A stretch of 64,000 nucleotides of DNA from Hymenobacter sp. DG25A (GTDB lineage: Bacteria > Bacteroidota > Bacteroidia > Cytophagales > Hymenobacteraceae). This document shows positions 36,511 to 43,818 of this stretch, in pieces. The translations under genes and the position numbers were made by a program. How positions within the stretch are numbered: the first letter of the stretch is position 1; each line of letters opens with the position of its first letter. The stretch is from the NCBI RefSeq assembly GCF_001280305.1, contig NZ_CP012623.1, positions 2,356,001 to 2,420,000 on the forward strand, read 5' to 3'. The notes below the pieces were generated by a model. That model was given only the letters and a program-made list of their open reading frames with translations, was not told the DNA's origin and searched no databases.

Positions 36511-37131
36511 GTGGCATCTCCCATAGCTCAATTCAAACACCTCTATTTTTCCGATTTAATTTTTCAGCGACCATTATTTTATAATAACCCTTTCGGCATT
36601 CGTTTCAATTTAACGGGCATTTTTCCCGCGACTGATGAAGCTTATTTTAAAGAGATGCTGCAGCGGGCGACGGCTTTGTTTCAGGCTGTTTTTGAGCTAA
36701 CAGATGATGTACTTATTATTTATCGGGTCTACAGTCATGGCAGAAAGCGTATTAGGGCCAGCCATTATTTGCTACGCCAGCTGGCGGTTAAGAAGTCAGA
36801 TGTGACCTTTCATAACTCAGTCATTTCTCAGCCTTCCTCTTCTACCCGAGGTAAGTGGCGGCGCATGTCCTTTTCTACAAAAGCTTCCCGAATACCTCAC
36901 CAAACTATTTTGGCTGCAATTGGCAATCAGGATTTCCCCGCTAAAAAGCCGGTTATTCAGGGTGAAGTCTATTTTCTAAATAAAACCAAGGGCATTGTTT
37001 TTCATATGTATGATGACCGTGGCCTGGATATTATTGGAAGTTCAAAAGCGTCGCTAGAGTGTATATATGAAACATATAAGGGCTGGATTCTGGAATATGA
37101 CCGGTCGAAAACAAACGCCGTTTTTGCATAG
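36511..37131 (+). CDS. DUF3885-like protein
   Basis: 206 residues with a GTG start (MASPIAQFKHLYFSDL). The segment RPLFYNNPFGIRFNL near residues 20-34, the middle region VLIIYRVYSHGRKRIR, and the C-terminal part FHMYDDRGLDIIGSSKASLECIYETYKGWILEYDR agree with my recollection of DUF3885. The C-terminal part is usually near-complete in that family. No signal or membrane segment; function unknown. It is the last gene of the lower-GC patch and is convergent with fabI. Confidence 0.65.
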   Translation: MASPIAQFKHLYFSDLIFQRPLFYNNPFGIRFNLTGIFPATDEAYFKEMLQRATALFQAVFELTDDVLIIYRVYSHGRKRIRASHYLLRQLAVKKSDVTFHNSVISQPSSSTRGKWRRMSFSTKASRIPHQTILAAIGNQDFPAKKPVIQGEVYFLNKTKGIVFHMYDDRGLDIIGSSKASLECIYETYKGWILEYDRSKTNAVFA

Positions 37132-37133
37132 AA

Positions 37134-37170
37134 ACAAAAAAGCCCGACCACTACTGGTCGGGCTTTTTGT
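37134..37170. terminator. Bidirectional terminator between DUF3885 and fabI
   Basis: Stem AAAAAGCCCGACCA/TGGTCGGGCTTTTT with loop CTAC; A and T runs on both sides serve both convergent genes. Confidence 0.92.
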
Positions 37171-37190
37171 ATTAGAGAAGGATATTCGAA

Positions 37191-38012
37191 TTACGCTTTC
37201 GAAGCCATAATAGCTTCTACAATTTCTTCCGAAATACCGGTGGTGCTGAAGCCGCCATCGTGCATCAGGTTCTGCATGGTTACGTAGCGCGTCAGGTCTG
37301 AGAACAGGCTGATGCAGTAGTCGGCGCAGGCTTCGGCGGGAGCGTTGCCGAGCGGAGCCATTTTGTTGGCGTACTCATAAAATGCATCAAAACCACTAAT
37401 GCCGGTGCCGGCCGTGGTTTTGGTGGGCGACTGCGAAACGGTGTTCACACGCACTTTCTTGAGCTTACCCAGGCGCTGGCCGTAGCTGCGGGCAATGCTT
37501 TCCAGCACCGCTTTGGCCTGCGACATATCCGTGTAATCAAGGAAGGCGCGCTGGGCCGCAATGTAAGACAGCGCTACCACGGAGCCCCACTCATTGAAGG
37601 CATCCTGCTTTTCAGCAACGGCCAGCATTTTGTGCAACGACAGGGCCGATACGTCCAGCGTTTTCTGGAACCACTCGTAGTTCAGCTCGCCGTAGTGCTT
37701 GCCTTTGCGAATGTTGGCGCTCATGCCAATGCTGTGCAGCACAAAGTCAATCTTACCACCAAAGTGCTCCTGAGTGCCGCTGAACAGCTTTTCCAGGTCT
37801 TCCATGGAAGTGGCATCGGCCGGAATGATGGGCGCGCTGCACTGCTCGGAAAGCTTGTTGATTTCGCCCATGCGCATAGCCAGCGGGGCGTTGGTCAGCA
37901 CAAAGCGGGCACCTTCGGCGTGGGCCTTCAGGGCTACTTTCCAGGCAATAGATTCTTCGTTCAGGGCACCCGAAATGATGCCGACCTTACCAGCGAGTAG
38001 GTTATTAGACAT
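37191..38012 (-). CDS. fabI: Enoyl-[acyl-carrier-protein] reductase (NADH)
   Basis: 273 residues, short-chain dehydrogenase fold of the FabI type. The last step of each fatty-acid elongation cycle. Visible are the FabI-type nucleotide-binding start GKVGIISGALNEESIAWKVA, the LHSIGMS segment, and the catalytic YxxxxxxK in YTDMSQAKA preceded by ALSYIAAQRAFLDY. The C-terminal region shows SQSPTKTTAGTGISGFDAF and MQNLMHDGGFSTTGIS, both typical. The start is the ATG at 38012. It is the last gene of the block, 86 bases after recN, and may use its own promoter. Confidence 0.95.
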   Translation of the reverse strand: MSNNLLAGKVGIISGALNEESIAWKVALKAHAEGARFVLTNAPLAMRMGEINKLSEQCSAPIIPADATSMEDLEKLFSGTQEHFGGKIDFVLHSIGMSANIRKGKHYGELNYEWFQKTLDVSALSLHKMLAVAEKQDAFNEWGSVVALSYIAAQRAFLDYTDMSQAKAVLESIARSYGQRLGKLKKVRVNTVSQSPTKTTAGTGISGFDAFYEYANKMAPLGNAPAEACADYCISLFSDLTRYVTMQNLMHDGGFSTTGISEEIVEAIMASKA

Positions 38013-38098
38013 GCTATTGAAATGAGGGAGTGACTAAGCAACCGTCCTTGCTACAGGCGCAACGACAGGGCAATTTAGCAATTCAACCATTCCCTTCC

Positions 38099-39772
38099 CT
38101 ATCCCATCATCACTTCGCCACGCATGGCCAGCAATTCGCGGGCACTCTGGAAGGCATGCTCACTGGGGTTAGCCCCGGCAATCATCTGCGCAATTTCGCG
38201 GATTCGCTCTTCCGTGTTCAGCTGGCGGATGCGGCTAACAGTGCGGTCGGCGCGGTCTTCCTTGTACACAAAGTAGTGCGTATCGCCGGCGGCGGCCATT
38301 TGCGGCAGATGCGAAATAGCCACCAGCTGGTGCTTCTGGGCCATCTGCTGCATCATGCGGCCCACTTTCACGGCTATTTCGCCGGAAATACCGGTGTCAA
38401 TTTCATCGAATACTATCGTGGGCAGCGCGGTTTTATCGGCCAGCATGTATTTGATGCAAAGCATGAGGCGGGAGAATTCTCCACCGGAGGCGGCTTTGCT
38501 CAGGGTTTGGGGCTGGGCGCCTTTGTTGGCCGTGAATAGTATGCTCACCACATCGGTACCGCTGGGGCCGGGCTGCCCCGTGTGGTGTTGCACTACAATG
38601 CGGGCGTGCGGCATGCCCAGGTCTGCCAGCAGAGAAGAAAGCTCCAGCTCAAACAGCGGGAAGGCTTTTTGGCGGGCATCGGAAAGCCGGGTGGCCTGAC
38701 GCGTAACGGTGGCCAGCGCACCATCCGTATCCTTGCGCAGGCGGGAAATTTCTTTGTCCAGGTTCAGAACGGAGCTTACTTTCTGGCGTAACTCCTCGCG
38801 CACAGCCAGCAGGGCTTCCATGTCGCGCACCTGGTGTTTGCGCTGCAGATTATAGAGCACCGTGAGGCGGCTTTGCAGCTCATCGAGGCGCTTGGGGTCG
38901 GCTTCGGTGCGGCGCTCGGCGGCTTCTACCTCGTCGGCAATATCATGCAGCTCAATCAGGCAGCTGTCTAGGCGCTGCTTTAGCTCTTTGAAGGAGTCTG
39001 CATAGCCCGCAATCTGGCCCAGCAGTGTGGCGGCTTCTTTCATGCTGCTGGTGGCGCAGTACTCGCTTTCTGACAGCGACTGATAGGCGTGGCTAAGCTT
39101 CACCTTGATTTCCTCGGCGTGCTCCAGCTGCTTGATTTCCTGCTCCTGGGCTTCCTGGTCTTCGTTATCGAGGCGGGCTTCTTCCAACTCACTCAGCAAA
39201 AAGCTATGGTAGTCCAGCTCTTTGTTGGCCTGGGCTACCTGGCTTTCCAAGTCTTTCAGGTCGGCTTCCAGCTTGCGGTACTGGCGGTAGGAGCTGCTGT
39301 ATTGGGCCCGGGTGGGCACCAGGCCGGCATACAAATCCAGCAGGTTCAGCTGAAACACGGCATCCCCCAGCAGCAGCGTATCGTGCTGGGAGTGAATGTC
39401 CATCAGATTGGCGCCAATGTGTCGCAGGGTTTCCAGCGTCACGGGCGTATCGTTTACAAATGCCCGGGACTTGCCGGCCGGGCTGATTTCCCGCCGCAGA
39501 ATGCACTGGGTATCATAATCGAGGTCTTCCGACTCGAAAATATCCTGCAGCTGGTAGCTGGAAATATCAAACTGGCCTTCAATTACGCATTTGCGCTCTG
39601 TGTTGAAGAGCAGGCGCGAATCAGCGCGGTTACCGAGCAGAAGCCCAATGGCACCGAGCATGATAGACTTGCCGGCACCGGTTTCGCCGGTAATAATGTT
39701 GAGCAGGGCCGAGGGCCGCAGCTCCAGTTGCTCAATGAGAGCGTAGTTCTGAATTCGAAGATCAACGAGCAT
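38099..39772 (-). CDS. recN: DNA repair ATPase RecN
   Basis: 557 residues from the ATG at 39772 (MLVDLRIQNYALIEQLELR). SMC-like: Walker A ITGETGAGKSIMLGAIGLLLG at the N-terminus, two coiled-coil arms (residues about 155-360), and C-terminal signature AASGGEFSRLMLCIKYMLADK with Walker B TIVFDEIDTGISGE and the late motif QLVAISHLPQMAA. Acts in recombinational repair of double-strand breaks. The open frame from 39856 adds unrelated residues. It has its own probable promoter overlapped by a palindrome. Confidence 0.94.
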   Translation of the reverse strand: MLVDLRIQNYALIEQLELRPSALLNIITGETGAGKSIMLGAIGLLLGNRADSRLLFNTERKCVIEGQFDISSYQLQDIFESEDLDYDTQCILRREISPAGKSRAFVNDTPVTLETLRHIGANLMDIHSQHDTLLLGDAVFQLNLLDLYAGLVPTRAQYSSSYRQYRKLEADLKDLESQVAQANKELDYHSFLLSELEEARLDNEDQEAQEQEIKQLEHAEEIKVKLSHAYQSLSESEYCATSSMKEAATLLGQIAGYADSFKELKQRLDSCLIELHDIADEVEAAERRTEADPKRLDELQSRLTVLYNLQRKHQVRDMEALLAVREELRQKVSSVLNLDKEISRLRKDTDGALATVTRQATRLSDARQKAFPLFELELSSLLADLGMPHARIVVQHHTGQPGPSGTDVVSILFTANKGAQPQTLSKAASGGEFSRLMLCIKYMLADKTALPTIVFDEIDTGISGEIAVKVGRMMQQMAQKHQLVAISHLPQMAAAGDTHYFVYKEDRADRTVSRIRQLNTEERIREIAQMIAGANPSEHAFQSARELLAMRGEVMMG

Positions 39773-39853
39773 AATCCGCGCAAAACGGGCTCCTGACCCG
39801 TGGTTAGCACTTTCCAATCCGCCAGCGCTCGTCAGAGCGTAGCCTGCTAACCA

Positions 39854-39879
39854 CAAATCTACTAACTCAATTAGTTAGT
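39854..39879 (-). promoter_or_regulatory. recN promoter with overlapping palindrome
   Basis: On the minus strand TAGATTTG (39854-39861) fits TAnnTTTG, 82 bases before recN. Directly upstream, ACTAACT-5-AGTTAGT (39861-39879) is a 7-base-arm palindrome located between the -33 and -7 positions, where a repressor would act. Confidence 0.4.
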
Positions 39880-39895
39880 TGCTAAATTTTTTATT

Positions 39896-40807
39896 CTACC
39901 GCTGCAAAATCGACTGATACTTGGCGGAGTTGGTGGGGTCTATTTCTGTGAGCATGGTGACTACCGTAGCCTTTTGTTCCTGCTCCTGACTGGTGCGGAA
40001 AACGTTGGCAATTTCATCGGCCTTGGCATCAAAAAAGGCCCGGATAAGCAAGGTGCCGGGGCGGCGCTGGGCCGCCTGCTGAATGCCCTGCAAGGCAGTA
40101 ACTATGCTGGCGCGGGCATCCCGGGGCTTCTCAATAAATACGTCCAGCCCCTGCCGGTAGTAGGCATACAGGGCCGTGCGGCAGGCCTCCAGCTGCGGAT
40201 CCTGCAGGTTATTCAGCAGCCAGTAGCGGTTGCGGGACTCCGAATCTTTCCAGCCTTTATCGTTTTCCAAGGTTTGGGAAGCGGCATTGGCTACAATCTG
40301 CCGGGCCACATCATAGTACGGCGAGCCGCCCATGCGGGCAAAGCTGTCGTGGTCCATGCCAATGACGATGTAAGCATAGAAGCTCAGCAGCGACGAGAGG
40401 TTGGAAACGAACGACGTTTCCGAGTAATCCAGCGGGTTCTGGGGCGAGTAGTTGAATACCCAGCCTTTATCAGCGAAGGTCAGGAGGTTGGTTTCGTAGC
40501 CGGTGCCATACACCGGCCGCGAGCTGACGATGCGGGCCGTGGCTTGGTAGGTGCCGGACTGGGGAATGGCCTGAATGCCGATGAAAAGCTTGCAGTTGAT
40601 GCGCTCTTCCGGCCGGTACGTGTCGTTGGTCCAGCGGCGCTTGTTCAGAAACTGGCTGATGTCCTTTTCCATCTGCGACACCAGCTGCCGGTCGGCAATA
40701 GTCACGTTTTCCGTGCTGACGCGCACTTCGCAGTTGAGTTCCTGCGCTGTGGCCACAATAGCGGTGCAGCACCACATCAACAGGAAAAGCAGCAGAGATT
40801 TAGGCAT
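39896..40807 (-). CDS. DUF4835 exported protein
   Basis: 303 residues from the ATG at 40807, which overlaps the coaB stop by eight bases. Signal peptide MPKSLLLFLLMWCCTAIVATAQ followed by ELNCEVRVST, then the family pattern EKDISQFLNKRRWTNDTY, then YSETSFVSNLSSLLSFYAYIVIGMD. This is the Bacteroidota-restricted DUF4835 family, of unknown function, found in many genomes between coaBC and recN, as here. Probably periplasmic. Translationally coupled to coaB. Confidence 0.88.
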   Translation of the reverse strand: MPKSLLLFLLMWCCTAIVATAQELNCEVRVSTENVTIADRQLVSQMEKDISQFLNKRRWTNDTYRPEERINCKLFIGIQAIPQSGTYQATARIVSSRPVYGTGYETNLLTFADKGWVFNYSPQNPLDYSETSFVSNLSSLLSFYAYIVIGMDHDSFARMGGSPYYDVARQIVANAASQTLENDKGWKDSESRNRYWLLNNLQDPQLEACRTALYAYYRQGLDVFIEKPRDARASIVTALQGIQQAAQRRPGTLLIRAFFDAKADEIANVFRTSQEQEQKATVVTMLTEIDPTNSAKYQSILQR

Positions 40808-41450
40808 GGCGCGGAATACGGGCAAGAACGGCGGCCACAATATCGTGGGCTACGGCCGCTTTAGGCTTCAACTCAAAGATAGACATTTGCCCATCGGCTG
40901 TTAGCAGGGTCACTTTGTTGGTATCGTGCCGGAAACCGGCCCCGGCATCGCGCAGGGAGTTCAGCACCACCATATCAAAGTTTTTGCGGCGCAGCTTGTC
41001 GCGGGCGTTGTCTTCTTCGTTGTTGGTTTCTAACGCAAAACCCACCGAAAATTGTTCGGGCCGCTTGGTCTTGCCCAGCGTGCCGGCAATATCAATGTTC
41101 TTCACCAGCTCCAGGGTGAGCGTGTCGCCGTCTTTCTTGATTTTATTTTCGGCCACGTGGCGCGGCTTGTAGTCGGCTACGGCGGCGGCGAATACCCATA
41201 CATCGGCCGTGGGCGCAATGGCGGCGGCGGCAGCGTACATCTGGTCGGCGGTTTCTACGCGCTGGGTGTGGATGCGCGCGTGAACGGGGTCGGGCAGGTT
41301 AGTGGGGCCGCTGATAAGCGCTACGTCCGCGCCTTCGGTGGCAAAGGCTTCGGCCAGCGCGTAGCCCATTTTGCCGGTGCTGTGGTTGCCGATAAACCGG
41401 ACCGGGTCGAGGGGCTCGTAAGTGGGGCCGGCGGTGATGAGGACGCGCAT
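40800..41450 (-). CDS. coaB: Phosphopantothenate-cysteine ligase, separate CoaB domain
   Basis: 216 residues from the ATG at 41450 (MRVLITAGPTYEPLDPVRF). Joins cysteine to 4'-phosphopantothenate in coenzyme A synthesis. Signatures: ITAGPTYEPLDPVRFIGNHS, TGKMGYALAEAF, VFAAAVADYKP, NKIKKDGDTLTLELVKN and the ATP-region GFALETNN. In most relatives this domain is the C-terminal half of a single CoaBC protein; here the N-terminal half (coaC) is a separate upstream gene with an AT-rich membrane gene in between. No residual linker precedes the ATG. Its stop overlaps the DUF4835 start. Confidence 0.9.
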   Translation of the reverse strand: MRVLITAGPTYEPLDPVRFIGNHSTGKMGYALAEAFATEGADVALISGPTNLPDPVHARIHTQRVETADQMYAAAAAIAPTADVWVFAAAVADYKPRHVAENKIKKDGDTLTLELVKNIDIAGTLGKTKRPEQFSVGFALETNNEEDNARDKLRRKNFDMVVLNSLRDAGAGFRHDTNKVTLLTADGQMSIFELKPKAAVAHDIVAAVLARIPRHA

Positions 41451-41497
41451 TGAAAGAAGATCAATTTGAAATAATAACATTAATTCATAAAACACAT

Positions 41498-41941
41498 TTA
41501 AGCAATTCTGTTTGTTTTTCTATAAACAAGCAAATATATTATCAAGAATGGAAATATATTAACATCATCTTTAACCATATATTCATTTATAGAATAAAAA
41601 CAATTCAGGTCAGGTATATTTAGCACTGGAATAGAAAATATATTCACCCTGTCTATAATCAACGACACACCCGCTCTTAAATAAAATTGAATATTAAGAA
41701 TAGATATTGTGGCCACCTGAAGTAACTGCAAGATTATCAGCAACCAAAATGACCATTCAACAGATTTATAATATAATAAGCCAGATATAATACTTAACAA
41801 CGAAAATAAAATAAATAACACAAAATGAAAATAATGCTCAGCAGAATAATAATCAAAACAAATGATTATATTAGAAATGAGACTTAATAAGCCAAAAACA
41901 ATTACATAATATGAAATAATATTTTTTAATTTATCATTCAT
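41498..41941 (-). CDS. AT-rich membrane protein gene between coaC and coaB
   Basis: 147 residues from the ATG at 41941 (MNDKLKNIISYYVIVFGLL), not recognised. Four hydrophobic segments (residues about 9-27, 35-58, 64-86, 120-143) indicate a polytopic inner-membrane protein; Ile, Phe, Leu, Tyr, Asn and Ser dominate. The gene is about three-quarters A/T by eye, whereas coaC and coaB are clearly GC-rich. It begins 22 bases after the coaC stop and ends 47 bases before coaB, the only thing separating them. Foreign origin and insertion at a domain junction are inferred. Confidence 0.65.
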   Translation of the reverse strand: MNDKLKNIISYYVIVFGLLSLISNIIICFDYYSAEHYFHFVLFILFSLLSIISGLLYYKSVEWSFWLLIILQLLQVATISILNIQFYLRAGVSLIIDRVNIFSIPVLNIPDLNCFYSINEYMVKDDVNIFPFLIIYLLVYRKTNRIA

Positions 41942-41963
41942 AATTATAATCAAAGCACTCGAT

Positions 41964-42509
41964 TTAAAGCGACTTTTCCAGTTCCCGCACAATATCCTCC
42001 GGTTCCAGCATGCGGCCCGGGCCTTCCAGCCCACTGGCCAGCTCGCCGGCCGGAGAGTCGAAGATATGGTTGCCGAAGGAACGCAGGCGGGCCAGGTTTT
42101 CTTGGGTGGCCGGGTGCTGGTACATATCCAGGTCCATGGCCGGGGCCAGAAACACCGGGCAGCGGGCGGAGAGGTACACGGCAGCCAGCAGCGTGGGGCA
42201 ATGGCCGTGCGCCAGCTGAGCGAGGGTGTTGGCGCTGGCGGGTGCTATCAGGTAGGCATCGGCCCACAGGCCCAGGGCCACGTGGTTGTGCCACTCGCCG
42301 GTGGCTTCGCTTTTCAGGAAGCCCGTGAGCACCGGCTTTTTGGAGAGCGTGCTGAGCGTAAGGGGCGTAACAAAGGCCGGGGCCGAGGGAGTCAGAATGA
42401 CTTGCACCTCAGCCCCGGCCTTTACCAGGAGCCGCACCAAAGCGGCAGCTTTATACGCAGCAATACTCCCGCACACCCCCAACAGAATACGACGACCTTG
42501 CAGCGACAT
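41964..42509 (-). CDS. coaC: Phosphopantothenoylcysteine decarboxylase, separate CoaC domain
   Basis: 181 residues, FMN-dependent HFCD-family decarboxylase in coenzyme A synthesis. Signatures: ILLGVCGSIAAYKAAALVR, ILTPSAPAFVTPLTL, catalytic His76 in EWHNHVALGLWADAYLIAPA, NTLAQLAHG, then LAPAMDLDMY and PGRMLEPEDIV. Compared with the E. coli Dfp motifs, PAMN is PAMD and the Cys-containing loop reads ELASGLEG without Cys; I recall similar variants in other Bacteroidota but cannot confirm. The protein stops at ELEKSL exactly where the CoaB half of fused proteins would begin. Confidence 0.9.
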   Translation of the reverse strand: MSLQGRRILLGVCGSIAAYKAAALVRLLVKAGAEVQVILTPSAPAFVTPLTLSTLSKKPVLTGFLKSEATGEWHNHVALGLWADAYLIAPASANTLAQLAHGHCPTLLAAVYLSARCPVFLAPAMDLDMYQHPATQENLARLRSFGNHIFDSPAGELASGLEGPGRMLEPEDIVRELEKSL

Positions 42510-42535
42510 CAGCGGGGTATCAGCAGAAGAATGAA

Positions 42536-42865
42536 TTACTCGCCGCTTTCCTCAGCGCTTGGCGTGCGGTAGTAGATTTTGCCTTCCAGAAATTCTTCAA
42601 TAGCCAGGTTGGTCGGCTTGGGCAGACGTTCGTAGTGCTTCGAAATTTCGATTTGCTCGCGGTTTTCGAATACTTCTTCCAGGTTATCAACCGTGGTAGC
42701 AAACTCAGCCAGCTTGCTGTTCAGCTCTTCTTTCAGCTTCACAGAAATCTGGTTGGCCCGCTTCGAGATGATGGCAAGAGACTCGTATACGTTGCCGGTG
42801 TCCACGGCCAGATCCGACATGTTGCGGGTCACGATAGAGGCAGATACGCTGTTCGGAGTTTTCAT
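42536..42865 (-). CDS. rpoZ: RNA polymerase omega-like subunit (Rpb6 type)
   Basis: 109 residues. Bacteroidota omega homologues are often annotated RNA polymerase Rpb6. The core IVTRNMSDLAVDTGNVYESLAIISKRANQI contains the omega-type helix pattern; the rest EFATTVDNLEEVFENREQIEISKHYERLPKPTNLAIEEFLEGKI is typical of the Bacteroidota version with its longer tail. Helps assemble and stabilise RNA polymerase. It lies 69 bases after bamD and 26 bases before coaC, an arrangement repeated in this phylum. Confidence 0.9.
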   Translation of the reverse strand: MKTPNSVSASIVTRNMSDLAVDTGNVYESLAIISKRANQISVKLKEELNSKLAEFATTVDNLEEVFENREQIEISKHYERLPKPTNLAIEEFLEGKIYYRTPSAEESGE

Positions 42866-42934
42866 ATAATAAGAAGCTGAGTTACAAATGGGAGGCTTTG
42901 CCCTGGCAAAATAGGCAGATCAGCCAACAAAAAA

Positions 42935-43762
42935 TTATTTCGAAGCGGCGGCGTCTTCCGGTTTCAACTTGGCCAGCTGTTCGCGGGCAGCGTTGTACAT
43001 GGTTTCGGCCGCTTTCAGGTTTTTGCTTTGCGGATACGTATCCAGCAGGTTCTGGTAGAACGCAACAACTTCCAGATACCGTTCCCGCTGCTTGTTTTCC
43101 ACGCTTTCCTTGGCAAACTCATACTGCGCCGCCACCTTCAGATAGGCTGCTTCCTCATTGTAAGCGGAAGCCGGAAACTGCTGCTGAAACGTGTTGAAAG
43201 CAATAACGGCGGCCTGGTTGTAGCGCAGCTGGTAGTACAGCTTAGCACCTTCGAAAGACTTGGTTTCCAGCTTGGTCTGCAGCTCCCTCGACATATTCTC
43301 GGCATCGGGCCGAAACTTGCTTTCCGGGTACTGGTTCAGAAAATCCTGCAGAGACTCAATGGCCGTGTAGGTGTTGGTCTGATCCAGCTCATACTCCGGG
43401 GAGTCGCGAAACAGAGACTTGGCATACATAAACGTAGCTTCCTCCGCCAGGGCGGAGGTAGGATACGTGTCGTAGAACTGCTTGAAGTAGTAGGCGCTGA
43501 GCACGTAGTTGCGCTCCTGGAAGTTGGTATTGGCAAAGTAGTACTCGGCCTTTTCCGACTCCGGACGGCCTTTCAGTAGCGGCAGCAGCTCTTCCAGCAG
43601 CGTACCGGCCCGGGCATAGTCGCCCTTCTCGTAATACTGCAGCGCGGCATTATATTTTTTGTTCACGTCGTCGCTCTTCAGCAGCTTTTGATAGCCGGTG
43701 CACGAGCCGAGCAGCAGGCTGCCGAACAATAGAACAAATAAGAGGGGACGAATGAAGAGCAT
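42935..43762 (-). CDS. bamD: Outer-membrane assembly lipoprotein BamD
   Basis: 275 residues. Lipobox LLLGSC (Cys21) after a hydrophobic leader, then five TPR-like helical pairs: YNAALQYYEKGDYARAGTLL, EYYFANTNFQERNYVLSAYYF, then DFLNQYPESKFRPDAENM, and near the end QNLLDTYPQSKNLKAAETMY. This is the BamD/YfiO architecture. It sits on the periplasmic face of the outer membrane and works with BamA in barrel insertion. The -7 box lies only nine bases before the ATG, so the leader is almost absent. First gene of the bamD-rpoZ-coaC block. Confidence 0.93.
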   Translation of the reverse strand: MLFIRPLLFVLLFGSLLLGSCTGYQKLLKSDDVNKKYNAALQYYEKGDYARAGTLLEELLPLLKGRPESEKAEYYFANTNFQERNYVLSAYYFKQFYDTYPTSALAEEATFMYAKSLFRDSPEYELDQTNTYTAIESLQDFLNQYPESKFRPDAENMSRELQTKLETKSFEGAKLYYQLRYNQAAVIAFNTFQQQFPASAYNEEAAYLKVAAQYEFAKESVENKQRERYLEVVAFYQNLLDTYPQSKNLKAAETMYNAAREQLAKLKPEDAAASK

Positions 43763-43770
43763 AAGGGGCG

Positions 43771-43801
43771 CAAAGGTAACGGATTACGGAGCCGAATCAA
43801 A
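43771..43801 (-). promoter_or_regulatory. Consensus promoter of bamD
   Basis: On the minus strand TTTG (43798-43801), a 19-base spacer, then TACCTTTG (43771-43778): an exact match to the Bacteroidota TTTG-N19-TAnnTTTG pattern. The predicted start of transcription is only a few bases before the ATG, implying a near-leaderless transcript. Confidence 0.7.
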
Positions 43802-43818
43802 GATCTGGCCCTTGGGAG

